Assembly: GCA_963070105.1 (NCBI GenBank)
Contig: OY718804.1
Location: forward strand, 1,351,720-1,415,719
DNA from: Litomosoides sigmodontis
Lineage: Eukaryota > Nematoda > Chromadorea > Rhabditida > Onchocercidae
Length of the DNA: 64,000 nt
Direction: 5' to 3'
The translations under genes were made by a program, and so were the position numbers. Shown one piece after another: positions 45,181-58,974 of this stretch. The notes under the pieces are model-generated. The model saw only the letters and a list, made by a program, of their open reading frames with translations, did not search any database and was not told the origin of the DNA. Each line of letters opens with the position of its first letter. The stretch's first letter is position 1.

Positions 45181-48100
45181 GAATGATATAAGCTAGAAAT
45201 TATTAAAAAGTTTAAAATTAGGCTTATTTTGAGGTGGAAAAAAAGTAACACGAGAAAAAAAAACTGATTTGAGGAGGTGAGATAGAATTTTTTTTTTAAA
45301 CCCCATTTTTACATACAACTTATTTCCACCTACTTATCTTCCTCAATATCCACTTTTTACACACTCAATCAAAATCAACAACTTCCTACACACTTCACCA
45401 ATTCAATCAGAATGAAGTACTACTTAAAATAGAAGAGAGGAAGATAGAGATAGAGGAGTAGGGAGAGAAAGCGAAAGGGAGAGGAAGCGAAAGGGAGAGG
45501 AAGAAAACAAACAATTAATTGAAAATGACTTATTTTCAAGTATTTTTAGATAGCTTGAAGAGGAGTAGCATTGACTTACATAAATTTTAATTTTTTAAGA
45601 AGTTAGCAGAAAATTTTCCACCTAAACATTGCTGCATACATTGGTTTAAATTTGTAAATTTACGCTAAATTTATAAATGAAAAATTACAGTGCAAAATAG
45701 AAAAGAAATTTTTTTTTATTGAACGTCATCCTTTTTTTTTTTAAATAAATTCCAAGAAAAAAGTGTTGGAAGCTAAGAAAAGAAGAAAAGAAACAAAAAG
45801 TGAATTTTTTTCCCCATAACTTTTCATTTCGTTTTGTTTCGCTAAATCAATTGAAATGACTGCCTTTTTTTTTTAACAGTAATGCATGGGAATTCTTTTA
45901 TTGAAAATTTTTGGGCTCATCAGTAGCCTTTATTTTATTCTAATAATTAATTTATTGTATGCATTTGCTTAATTAGTCACTTCTTTTGTATATCACCGAA
46001 GTGAACAATAACGCTTGTTCTATTTTTTTTTGATTTAATTTTTAATAAACGTATGAAATTTTTAAAAATGAAAAAAATCTTTTCCTTCCTTTCTTTGTTT
46101 CATTTTAATTATCAAAAATTGCAAATATCAATTAAAGTTGTGCATGTATGCATGGCAATGAAAACGTATCACTTGTCTCCTGAAATACAAACAAAGCATG
46201 CAAAAAACAAATGTTATTGATCGTTTCATTGATATGCAAAAGAATTTAAATTACTAAATAAAGAAATATATATATATATATATGTAATTGATTATCGAAT
46301 ATATAAAATTAATTATCGAAATGAAATTAATTATCAGTAAAGAAATAAATTATTAAAAAAACGAATGCACATAATTAAGTTATTTATCGCGATGCATAAA
46401 ATTTTGAAATACGCTAACAAAAAATTTGCAAAGGAAAAAAAAAGTATTTAAATTTTGAAAATGAATGAGCTGACATTTATTTAATTAGCAGAAAAAAGCG
46501 AAATTTTATTAAAATTTAAAAATGGAAGAGGAAAGTGAAGGAAGTAGAAGTGGCTATCGGTTTTAGATTAGCAAGCAAATTTATTGGAATTATAACATTT
46601 TGAAATTTGGTCTGTGTTACATTGTTATATGTGAGATTTACGCATACACGTACGAATGAATAGAGAGAGGGATAAGATGAAGTGCACGAGAGAGAGAGAG
46701 AGAGAGAGAGGGAGACAGACAGGCGTAACAATTGATCCATCCATCTCCATTCACTCACTTCACTCCGTTTGCTCAACGCTCTCGTAACTTTTATTGAATT
46801 TATAGGCCTTTTAAAATGATGCAACAAGTATGTGTGCTTTCAAATTTCCCTCTCTCGTCTCCTAGCTCCTAGCCCTCTTCCTCTCACTGCCATCTCTGTC
46901 CCTTCTCTCGCTCTCTCTCCCTCTCTCCCTCTTCTTTCTTTCACTCATTTGTCATCTCTCCTCAAATGCAATTTAATGATCAAAAATTTAGATTAACGTT
47001 TTTGTACGAAGTGAAAGATCATAATTCAATGTTCATTCAAGTTGATTTAAAATTTAAAATTCAATCAATATATGCTGCTATGCTGCTAACAGCTAATTAC
47101 TGCTAAATTTGTTAAATTTACAATTTCATACACTCATTGAACGAGTAAATGAGAGAGAAATGCTGATTGATTGATTAATTAATTAATTATTCATAGTAAA
47201 TCTGATATTTAAATATTCATCTGCTATCGTTTCATCTCACATAAAATCACCAACACGCTTTTGTGCTACATTTGTTACATTAATTGCGACAAATTTAGAT
47301 GAGAATTAAATTTAAAAAAATATTATAATCAAAATTTTCACTATGAAACATGAAAACAATCGCATAAAATGAGCGCAAATTAATGTAATCAATAAATGAA
47401 ATTTTTACCTATTTTTCGTTGATTAAATTTAACCTTTAAATTAGTAAAACACATACTGAAAATGTAAAAAATTTAATGAACAAGGCCTTCTCGCAAAATA
47501 AAATAGTTAATTAAAATATGAATTTCAATTGGAAAGGTCGAGATAAATGTAAACACTGATCGCTTCCCTTTTTTCTTCCTGCTATTTTGTACATTTTACT
47601 CAGCGAATGTTCTTTCGCAGAAAAAGAAAATTTTTTGTTTCATTCAAAAATTATGCTTACAAATTTGAAAGATATCAAAATTTAAAAAGCAATCGATTAC
47701 CTCATTAAGAACACAGTCAATTAGTACTGTTAAAGTTTAAATTTACGGAAAAAAATTGATTAACTCATTGTCATCATTGTTGCTTGATAAAATAGTTTAA
47801 ATTTAAAATACTACTAACTGTCACAACACATTAACATCGTCGACTATTGAGAAAGTTACAGTTCAAATTTAAAATATAATTGACTAACTCATTGCTATCG
47901 TTGGCAAAAAAAAGAATGTAAAAAAAAAATCTATTGTTTTGCACAAAAAAAAATCATTTCCAAAAAACAAAATTAAAAAATGCAAAATGAAGATGGAAAT
48001 AAATGAGAGGAAATAAAGAAATAAAGAAAAAATGAAAATGAAAAAATTGTAGGAAGAGAAAATGAGAAAAAATGTTTTGTACAAAAATATTTAGCTACAG

Positions 48101-51100
48101 AAATGCTTTCGTTTCTTCTTCATGCGATCGATCTATTTCATACATTCAATTCCTCCTCCTCCCCCTCCTCCTCCCACCTTTTCAATTCACCACAGGTGAA
48201 GAGCAATTAATGCATCGTTTGAAAAGTCATTTTTGCAAATATTTAATTTCAATTTTAAATATATCAATGAAGAGAATGGGCGAGCAGAAGAGAAGAGGAA
48301 AATTGTGCAAAAAGGAAAAAAAAAAAGTGATGAAATGGAAAAAAAATTTTTTTGTTCTTGTCGTTGACATTCACTTTTGTCAAAAGTGCATTTTATTGCA
48401 TTTTGCACATTTCTATGCATACATATGTAAATGTGAATTAATTGAATAAATTGCTATCAATCAATGAATTAATTTATATAATGAATTAATTGATTAATTA
48501 CTTTTCCTCCATTATAAACAAAAGTAACTCAATTGTCTTTTCTTTTGTTTAAAAATAATTGATTAATGCAATTTCGTTTTATTTTATTAAAAAATTAATT
48601 CGTTCATTTTTGTTTTATTTTATTAAAAAGATTAATTCATTCATTTTCATTTTATTTTATTTCATTGATGAGGATTTATACAATCTTATATCTCTCTACT
48701 GTACCGCGTTGCTGTGTGTATGTGTTGTGTGTGCTTCTGACAAATCTTTAGGAAATTTACTAGTAATTGAATGTTTTAAATTTAATTCTTAAGTTAAAAA
48801 AATTGCTACAACTTATCACATTATGTGTTATATTCGTTGATTGATTATTGATTTAATTAATTTTTTTGCATATTTATTAAAAATATGGAAATGATTGGTG
48901 ATAATTAATGCAACACTTCTTTCTACTGCAATATTTACTTTAGTGACAAGCTTAAGTTTAATTTAAATAAATGAAGTTGATTTTTTTTAATTAATTAGTT
49001 GCTAGATTTTTTAACAGTGTAAATGAACTGCTAAGCTAAACAAAATGCGTGAAATCATATTTGAATAAAACAGCGGAAATTTATTGCAAATATTTTTAAA
49101 TATTAATAGTTGACGAAATTTTTCGTTTATTTGATGAAATTGAAATTCGTATGAAAGGAGCTATTGACAAATTATCAAATCGAATCGTTGCTGAGATCTT
49201 TTATCAAAATTCGATAACAAATTATTAATCGATAACAAAATATGAGTGAGAGGCACAAACCAAAAGAGAGGGTAGTAGATAACATCTGATTTTTATCAAC
49301 TGAAATGACCTCATTTTAGTATTGAAATTTTACTAAATTAAATTTATCAGGCAGTCATTTGTTATGGCATTTGATAATTACTGCTAATTTTATAAAAGTT
49401 GAATTTAAAAAAGTGTGCAATCTATTCAATATTCGTTTTTGTTTCATTTCAGTAATGTTAATCATGCAATTTAAAAATTGAATAAGGACTGTAATTGAAG
49501 CGTTTTTGGAAATTCTTAAGTTTTTGTTCATTTTAAAAATTATTATTATTATTATTATTGTTACCACTGAATACGTACAAAATTCATTTCGTAATAAATG
49601 TAACTAAAATGAAACAAAAAATTAACTTTTCGATTTGAATGAGTTATGAGATAAAACACGTTTGTGGAAACAAAAAAAAAACGCGTACATTCAATTATTT
49701 TGTTAAATGAATTTTTGCATGATTAAAAATTTCGAGCTACCAAATGCCATCCTTTTTTTAATTAAATGAAAATTACAAACAAATGGCGATAAATTAAAGC
49801 TTTTCTCAATTTCATTTTTTTTTTAATTTCATTTTGCAAGTGTCTCAAACATTCGTTATCGATCAAGGCAATTCAATTCTTCTCCTTTTTTTTCCATTTG
49901 CAAAATAAATTTAAAATTTAAGTTAGAAATTAGTCATTTAATTGGGTGAATTTAAAATGTAGGCTAAAGAATTTTTTATTTAGAATAATTTAAGATGTTA
50001 GCGATTATTTAGCTAGTAGTGGACAATGAATGGAAGAAGTGTTACTGTTTGATATGGTGTTTTCTTGATGTTTTGAAAAATTAATTGAAATGTTAGTGAG
50101 TGAAGTTGGATGAGTGAATGTCATGAAAATGCAACATTTTGCTATAAATTTATCCACTCTATCAGCCTCTTATTCAACTTATCCATTGCGGATTCTCTCT
50201 AATCTGGAAAATACTTCGCCATCATCGCATTTCTTATTTGATAATTTTTTTTTTTATCAAAATGACTACCGAATAGTAGTAGCTTTTAAATATTTATGAA
50301 AAAATTCCTATCACTTCGCTTTTGCTCTTTTGTTCCTTTTAAAATTGAAATTTTGTTTGATAATTGAAATAGTGGCCTGTTTGTTTCATCAATGTGACGC
50401 ATTTCCTTGAGATGTTGCACAGAGTGGAAAGCATACGTCCTCGCTGTGTGTTCACACTGAGTGTGTTGTGAGTGTGTTGACGTTGTTGTTGTTGTTGTTG
50501 TTTCCTCCAGTCCGGTCCGATTGAATTCCTATTTGTTAAATTAACTGAAAATTTTCGGAAGTGTTCGTCTTTTTCTTCTTTTTTTTTTCTCGTTAAAAGT
50601 GAAAGTTGTGAAAAGTCGTTTTTTTTTTACAAATTTCGAGTTTAAAAAAAATTAACAAAAATATTTATTAACAGCAATGGATTTGATTTGTTGGTGTCGA
50701 TGATTTTGAAAGCGTGAAACTTGTCCTCATTTTTTCTGAAATTTCGGTTTTCTTTTTGTTTTTATTTTTGTATTCAAAAATTTTTTTTCGGCCAATTAAT
50801 GTGTTTGACGTACACATTTCATTTGTATTTGTTCATTTTGATGTTCCTACATTCATATCTCAGTCCTATTTCTTTTTCGTATTTCTTTTCCATTTTCATA
50901 GTCGAAATTATATTTAAGTTACACGTTACATTTCACTTCTATTGCTTTGTTTATTTGTATAAAATTATCAAAATCGTAGAATTGTGAAACGAACACGGTG
51001 AAAATTAGCATCGAGGTTTTTGTTTAATTTTGAAATATCTGCGATTGTTTTTTGAAATATGTACAACATCTAGATTTTCTCATGAAGTTCTATGTATTCA

Positions 51101-51150
51101 CTTTTAAAAAGTGTCATGAATACTTTTGAATGCAAAAATATTGGTCCGTA

Positions 51151-51157
51151 TTTACAG
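51151..51157 (+). promoter_or_regulatory. Splice acceptor just upstream of the OSBP start
   Basis: TTTACAG ends 30 nt before the ATG at 51188. In a nematode this is a typical place for spliced-leader trans-splicing. It could instead be the acceptor of a 5' UTR intron. Confidence 0.4.
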
Positions 51158-51187
51158 GTTTCAAAAATTGGGCAGGACCAGTTTTAA

Positions 51188-54100
51188 ATGCCAGTCGGTA
51201 TTTCGCACTCCTCAGAATTATCACTAGGAATTGAAGAAAAGTATGGATGGTTGTTGAAATGGACAAATTATATCAAGGGATATCGGCAACGTTGGTTTGT
51301 GCTCGATTCATGTGCTAATCTAAGTTATTACAGGTTGGTGTTGTTTCAATTGAATTGATTAGAAAAGTACGATTAGATTGAAAAAGTTTTTGCTAACTCT
51401 GCATGTTTGCTATTAGGTTTCGTCATGCGAAACAAAACAACAGGAAATTTAAAATTTTCATTATTCCATATTTTTTTGTCTATAGAAAAAGAAAAATTCT
51501 TTCGACTATTATAATATATATTAAGTTGGATTCTTTCTCGTTCATCAGTATCACCCTGTTGCGTGACTTCTCATCTTTTTCTATAATAATTCTTTTGTAG
51601 TGTTGCAACATTTTAAGCACAAAAAGTGTTTCAGATTTCATTTTAAGTTAGGTAGGTTAAAAAGTTACTATTTATGTGCATATTTCCAGATTGGGGAAGC
51701 GGGAGGGGGGGGGGGGAAGAGCTGGGATTTTTAATTCGAGAATTTTTGTATTTTGAATAATATACTAGCCCTGTAAGTTTCGGCAGCTTATCATCCTCAA
51801 CACTGTCATTCTTAATTAGGCTTGGCTTGTCTTGCAATTGCAAGCTAAAAGTGTTAATCGATGAAACTGGTCGTTAATGGCATTTTTTTTGCTAATTGCT
51901 TCATTTATTACTTACAGTTAGGGAAAAAACTTTTCATATTATAAAAGCGTTTAATCGCTTTACGAGAAAAAATATTTGTATTACTTGAAAACATAGATTA
52001 AAATACAAAGTAGACTAAGGATCAAAGAGAATTGCTTGGATGTAATTTTGAAACGAAAAGAAAAATTTTCTCGTATCTTCTTTGTGATGTAAAGTTTCCA
52101 AGAATTTTCCTGCGTGAAGTTTGTTCTTGTGATTCATCGAAAAAAACATATCTGTTAAAATTTTCGGAAAATGGACTTTTGTTTGGTTGTGTGCTAAATG
52201 TATCATTAATTTGTTAAAAAGCTATGGTATGCTAGTGAGACGTTCCCTTGTTTCATTTCGAATATATGACTGTAATTTTCTTTAATATTAGTAGCTGACA
52301 GGTTTTGAATTTGGAAACAGGATATGTATGACGTAGACGCTATGAAACTGTTCTGTTCATAAGTGTAAAGCACATGTATAGTTAATCCTTGTACACTCAA
52401 AAATTTTTTACTAATTTAAATTAGTATTTGCAAAATATGGTTGTATAAGTTTGGAAATAGTTGCTCAGTATTCTTTTAATGATCGATTATCTCTGGTATT
52501 TTTTTGTGAATCAAATTATCGAATAAATCCAAAAAAAAATGAAAAAAAACGGAGCCTGCGACATCGTATGGTAATTGAGGCAGCCATGAACACATGAGCG
52601 TTTATTAAATGCTATCGAAGTCAACGGGGATTATAGGAATTTATAGCGAAAGCAGTTCAGTTAAATATCCATACGTTGCATGATTTTTTTTGTGTGGATA
52701 ATATTAAAAAGTCAGATCATATCATATGTTACATCTTTCGTCACATTTGCATTCAATTACTAAAACAAAATGAAAATCCACTTACAACGAAGAAAAAATT
52801 GTCGACGAAAATTTAATTTCGTTAATTTTACATTTGTTTGATATTATTGAGAACTTCCAATCATCCATTATCATCATCGTCATCGTTCATCGTCCTACTA
52901 AACCCCATCACTATTACTGAAGTGTTAATGTGAAGCGAAAAGAAAAAGTGAGTATTAAATTTTATTCATAGCATAATGTTCACTTATTACGTGTCATACA
53001 CTTTATTTACAGTGTACTTATTTGATCTTGGTGGTATGATGGAAGGATTAAGTGATTGACGTTCACTTGTTCGCACTTGTTCGTGAATTTTAGTGAACTT
53101 ACGTCAATTATGCAGCTTCCTATTCAATATTAGAATTTTTTTACTTCATTTTTGATATATAAGTAGTGGACAAGTGACTTTGCTGCTTAGTTGTAAATCA
53201 TTACTTTAGTTGTAATTGTTTTTTTTCTAGATTGTTCGAATGTGTTTTTTTTTTGAAGAATTTGATGTGTTGGATGAAAGAGTGTTAATTTGGTTGAAGT
53301 GTTTTTGCATTTGCTGCTCGTATTGCTTTACAATAATTTGAAAATTCTTGTATGCTACTTGTAGGAAAAAATTGTAAGAAATAACTGAATGATATGATTA
53401 TATTTATTGAAAAAAAAGGAACGTAAGCGTGTTATTTCATTGGAACTTTTAGGAATTCATCTGAAGTAGGACAATCATGCCGCGGTAGTATCAATTTGCA
53501 AGAAGCTCGTATTCATGCAGATAAAGCAACAAATAGCTTAATAATTTCGGCACCATCACAATCATTTCATCTGAAAACACAAAATGAACTAGATCATGAT
53601 AAATGGTTCCATGCACTCGAGTGTGCTCGTCATCGTGCTGTCCGTGATGCTGAATCAGGTTTCTTGGAAAAAGTCTCTTGATTTTTATTCAAAGAATTTA
53701 TTTTCTTACCAGTAATTTCAGTCTCTCTTTCTTCTATTGCACATGTTTCTAATATCTCACGAATTTTTTTTCTTTTCTTTTTTTTAAAAAAAATGGTTCG
53801 TGATTTTACATGAAGTGAATTTTTGTAATTCAAAATGATAACATCATTTAATGAAAAATTTTAATTCAAATTCGAATTCAAAATTTGTCTCCTTTCACTT
53901 GTCGTCTTTTTTTCCACTAGAGGAATAATTTGGAGGGCATTTCTGAGAAATATCAAAAAAAAACTTCAGATTGCTCCATCGGTTCTTGTCATCGTCATTA
54001 TCACCATTGCTATCTTTGGTACAATTTTTTTAACAAATTGAAAAAAAAGAACGATGACTCATGTCTTATTTTCTATGTATGTGATGAGCAGTAGTTGAGG

Positions 54101-57100
54101 GAATTTTTTTGCTGCAAAAAATTTCTTTGCAACTTTTGTTTTTTACGATATTACCCGTTATCAGTTTACAGATGAAGATGAAGATATTAAAATGACCGTG
54201 CACGGTGGTAGTAGTGATGGTGCAATTAAAACAATGAACCGAGCGATTGCTGCTAAAATCCTCGATTTAAGAACATGCAGTTCTCTCATTTGTATAATTT
54301 TTACTTCACTTTTTTTTCCTTCTTATTAAAGACATTAGAAACAATACTAAAAAATATTTCTTAACCTATATTAGAATATTTTTTTGGGTAGCTTTGTCTT
54401 TCTTTGCATTTAGTTTCTTCGAACAATCGTTTTAGAGAATATTCTTCAATCCTTTTAAGTAGTTTTCAATGCTCGGAATCTTTTGTTTTTGTTTGATTAA
54501 TTACTTGAGTTTCAAAATTGATCCTAGTCCACTAAGTTAATTTCGAATTTTTTACAGGCATTCGCTGCCAAATTTATTTTGAAAATTAATCGCCAGTAAA
54601 CCTCATTTTTTCTAAGAATTTTAGCAAAACATGGGTCGGAACTTTTGAGAGCAATGGGTGATTTAGAGAAGACAGAAGGAATTAAAGCGGTGACTGAGCG
54701 CATCAATCTGTTCAAGATTACAATTGCTGCAATGATGAAAGCTTGCGAAGAATTTGTTGCTCTTACTGCTGAAGTATAAATTATGATTTTTTTTCTCAAA
54801 ACATATTTCAAAACACTTCAAAAATATCTCCGACATTTCATCATGTACTCTTATATCAGTGGCCATTGCTGCAGTTAATAAGACGTAGAAAAGTGCTGGT
54901 ATCCTTTTCTTTTACGTAAAAACTGATTTTTTACGAAGGAGAAATCGTTTCACGAACCGGAAATTTTTGATAAAATAAATTAAAAATTGAGAGTTTAAGA
55001 AGCGGACAAGGATGATTGAATGGAAGTGATTAATATTTGAATGACTTTTTTGCGATTCTGCTTGTCTTTCAAATCTCATTTTAGCATGCGTCTACGGTTA
55101 ATGTGTTCTAACTAATTTTGCAAAATTTTTGTTTTTTTTTGAAAATGTGTTCAAATCTCTAAAAGTCAGTTGTTCAATGAAATTGTGGAATTTAGTAATC
55201 TATACTTCGATTTATTTTTTAAATATTGAAGGAAACGAAGAAAGTGGAACGTTGTGTAGCAAACGAGCATGAACAACGCTTGAGATTGCAAGATCAGTTA
55301 GAGCAACTTGCCCAACAACATAGTAAACTCGAACGTGTGGCATATCGTTCAACACATAAGAGTAGTGCTATTCCAGAACCACGTAAATCTTATGAAATTT
55401 TGAGAATTTTTAAGGAAACGAAAACTGTCATTCTTTTGTTTTATCTAATAAAATCCATTTCTATTAGAATAGACATAAAGTATTTTTGCAACTTCATGAA
55501 GTTTTAGTTTTGTTTTACATTGCTTGTTAAGTGGGAGGTAATGTGTCGTCTTTCACATTCATAGGAGTTCGTGGAATTTGATTCCTAGCTGTATATCTTT
55601 TATGTGCTTGACTTATTCTGAGTCGTAGGTTAAGTGATAGGAAATGTACTATTTCATTTTTTTTGCAGCATTTCTGGATGCAGAAGAAGAATTCCATGAT
55701 GCTTACGACTGTGTTTCTGATGTGCACGATGGCAGGTAAGATGGCGGAAATGTTGTTGTTTGTAGTTGAGAGAAGAACATCTTTCATATTCATTGTGCAC
55801 ACATTGAAAATTGTTGTTTAAAGTGGTAATGTGAAAACGACAGGCAATCAAAGGGGAAACTAGCTTTCGCTTTTGTTTTTTGCTATTTTTCTCTATTCCA
55901 CATTTTTCCCTATCGTTCAGGAAATCCAGTTCTTCACAGGCGGAATCTGTTTGTGAAGTGACCGATTCGAAATTGTTCGATGCGGAAATCATTTATCCAA
56001 ATCCAGTTGAGGTATGGATTTCAAGTTTCATTTGTAAACAGTTAAACGGATCCACGGTATATCTGTAGGTACGGCACTGTACTTTTTGCAGCCCGAAACG
56101 AGGTTAGCTCGGTGTACTTCAACTAACCAACAACATTCACGAAAACGCCGTAGTAAAATACCTGATAGACCACAAACTTCTATCAATTTGTGGTCCATTG
56201 TGCGCAACTGTATTGGCAAAGAATTAACCAAAATTCCAATGCCTGTATGTTATTTTTCAATTTTATAGATTGTCTAGAAAGCTGGGGAGTCCAAGAAGTT
56301 TTTTGAATGTCCAAAAGATCTTAATGGTTATGGGAAAGGTGTCCATTATGGGATGATCAAAACTTTTTATGCTTTTCTTTACGTCCTTTTCGCAATTCTC
56401 ACACTCATTTAATTAAGTCTTCCTTGAGTACGTCTCATGTGACAGTTTCATATTCCTAAACAGACTTCTGTAGTAGTAGTACTGATCAGTCATCTTTCGT
56501 TTGACCATTATAGGTGAATTTCAACGAGCCACTTTCTTTTCTACAAAGGATTTCGGAAGATCTCGAATATTCATATTTGTTAGATGATGGAGCAGAAAAG
56601 ACAGATTCACTGGAGCAGATGTGCTTTGTAGCGGCATTTGCAGTCAGCGCATATTCGACAACGGGTTATCGTACGACAAAACCTTTCAATCCATTACTCG
56701 GTGAAACATTTGAATGTGATCGGTTTGATGATCTTGGCTGGCGCTCTTTTGCTGAACAAGTGGGTAGAGATTTGTTTTTGGATTTTATTTGTTTAAATTA
56801 ATATACGATTATGGTTTATATAATGTCATACTTTTTGTTCATCAGATAACATTCGCTTATATTACGAGTTACGATGCATTGTGCAGAGGTAGATAAAATT
56901 TCAGGTGAGCCATCATCCTCCAATAACAGCGCATCATGCTGATGGCCACAAATGGACAGTGCATCAGGATTTCTCAATGACATCACGTTTTCGTGGAAAA
57001 TATTTGTCGGTAACACCTACGGGTTACACATATGTTAAGGTTAGTTTATGTCAATTTCTAATATGAAATATCGAGATTTCAAGTTGCTAAAAAGATTTCT

Positions 57101-58974
57101 TTTTTTTTATAATAAAAAGGCCGTTTTATGTTCTTGGCCGAGTGTTGTTAACTGCAACTGATTTGAAATTACTCACTCGAAAGTATTGATTATCAGTATC
57201 TGATGTAATTCTGGATACGTGCCAAGGAGCCACTGATACTAAATATCTCATGTTTCAGTTTCTGAATAGCGGAAATGAATATTCGTATAAGAAAGTAACT
57301 ACCACAGTGCATAACATCATCGTAGGCAAGCTGTGGATAGATAATCACGGTGAGATGTTGATTGAAAATCACAAAACTGGTGATAAATGTATCTTGAAAT
57401 TCCATCCCTACAGCTATTTCTCTCGTGAACCTCCACGGAAGGTTAATTTTCTTTCCGAAAACTACAATTCACTTTTTGTAAATTGAGAAAAATGTTTGCT
57501 TCAGAAAGTTTTTCAAAATTCTTGAGTGTGGTTGATCGAGTTGTTTAAGTAAGGGTGAGATTCATTGATGATTTCAGCTTTTTCAACTCATTTGTAACTC
57601 ACGTAATTCGTGCGCTTGCATGTCATGCATTTGTATATTTAGAGAAACGTTTGCTTTTTGTTATTACGACCACTCATGTTCATATCAATTTCATGAGACT
57701 TTTGCTGTTGAATTTACTGAACTGTTGTTAAAGATAGTCGGTTTCGTGAAGGATCCAGCCGGAAAAGTCTGTTGGCTTATCCACGGTATTTGGGATAGCT
57801 ATTTGGATATCCTTAAAGTCACAAATGAAGTTAACACCGGTGAGAATTCACGTTTTGAAACGGATGCACCAAATCGTATCTGGACGATAAATTCACCAGT
57901 GTATGTTATTCACAGAAGAGCTATTTTTACTTTTAATTTACTTATCGCTATTTTAAATGGAAACTGGTTTTAATGTGTGTGTATGTGTGTGTTGTGAACT
58001 GTTCAAAAAGCTATAATTTTCTCGCAGAGCAACTTCATTCTCTAATATCCGGCGAAAGTAACACTGGTATACTAATGAATTACAATTAATTATCTAATTT
58101 TCATAATTGTGAATTTTTCATTTTAGTTGTTTTTTCTGCTTTTTCTGTTCAAACGTAGTACCTATAATTTTAGGGAGAATGGTGACAAAATGTATTACTT
58201 CACAAAGTTAGCACTTGAGTTGAATGAACCAGAAGAAGGTGTAGCTCCAACAGATTCACGACTTCGTCCTGATCAACGACTGATGGAAGATGGAAAATGG
58301 GATGAAGCAAATGAAACGAAAGTAAAAATTGAGGAGAAGCAGCGTACTATACGTCGACAACGCGAATTTTTGGCGGAAAAAGCATTGCAAAGAGGTATTC
58401 CTTATCAGTGCGTCATCACAAATTGTTTGTATATGTGTGTAACATGTATTACCAATTCCAGTTTTTTATTTTTAAATTCCTTTGTTGAATTGCCAATTTT
58501 CTTTTCGACAAAAGTACGGTACTACGTAATGAAGATAACATCAAGGTTGTTTGAAAAGAATGTGTTTGGCGAAATCATTGAGCTAAAATTCCTCTGGAAA
58601 TTTAGTGAGGTTTTTGCGCCTTATTCGCAGTAAGATTAACTACGAGTTTAATTGTGTTTTGAAATTAAAACTGATTAATAGAGTTATGCTTTGTTGATCA
58701 GGAAATAATATTCTGTCGATTATTAGGAGATAAATGAAGTTTCATTATTGCTTGAAAGTTGTTGCACATTCCTTACTTTGGAACATACAGTGAACAATGA
58801 AATAAATTGAAGTAAATAAAATCTGCTTTAGGCGAACCATTCGAAGAATACCAACCGTTGTGGTTTAAAAAAGATCAACACGAAGAAACGGGTTGCTTGA
58901 TTTATGTATTTACCGGTGAATACTGGGAGAAGAAGAAGATTGGCGACTGGTCGAAATGCCCGAATATTTTTTAG
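51188..58974 (+). CDS. OSBP: Oxysterol-binding protein (OSBP-type ORP)
   Basis: Fourteen exons join in phase to 725 aa: 51188-51333, 53453-53658, 54172-54291, 54625-54773, 55232-55382, 55669-55735, 55921-56011, 56092-56244, 56514-56759, 56905-57039, 57259-57441, 57734-57900, 58174-58394 and 58832-58974. A PH domain begins KYGWLLKWTNYIKGYRQRW near residue 18 and spans exons 1-2. A middle region (DLRTCSSLISKHGSELLRA) and a coiled coil (about 208-250, EQRLRLQDQLEQLAQQHSKL) follow. Exon 6 carries an FFAT-like motif EFHDAYD (265-271) in an acidic context. The sterol-binding domain starts near residue 340 with SINLWSIVRNCIGKEL, contains the family signature EQVSHHPP across the exon 9-10 junction (residues 442-449), and includes KPFNPLLGETFE and the basic tail RLRPDQRLMEDGKWDEA. 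Such proteins exchange sterol for PI4P at ER-Golgi contacts, binding VAP through FFAT and PI4P through PH. Length and order fit OSBP rather than short ORPs. Intron 1 is about 2.1 kb; the other introns are short to moderate. Confidence 0.95.
51704..51716. repeat. Poly-G tract in OSBP intron 1
   Basis: A run of G with one preceding A stands out in a very AT-rich intron. It could form a G-rich secondary structure or be a sequencing trouble spot. Confidence 0.8.

Larger units (their letters stand above)
41864..51150. other. Gene-poor region upstream of the OSBP gene
   Basis: No recognisable exon is found. The region contains degenerate repeats at 44311, purine-rich tracts at 44480-44830 and 45115-45500, GA and TA microsatellites near 45147, 46266 and 46689, and a GTT run at 50480. 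A GC-richer patch at 50390-50530 may be part of a promoter or 5' UTR for the gene downstream. Confidence 0.5.
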
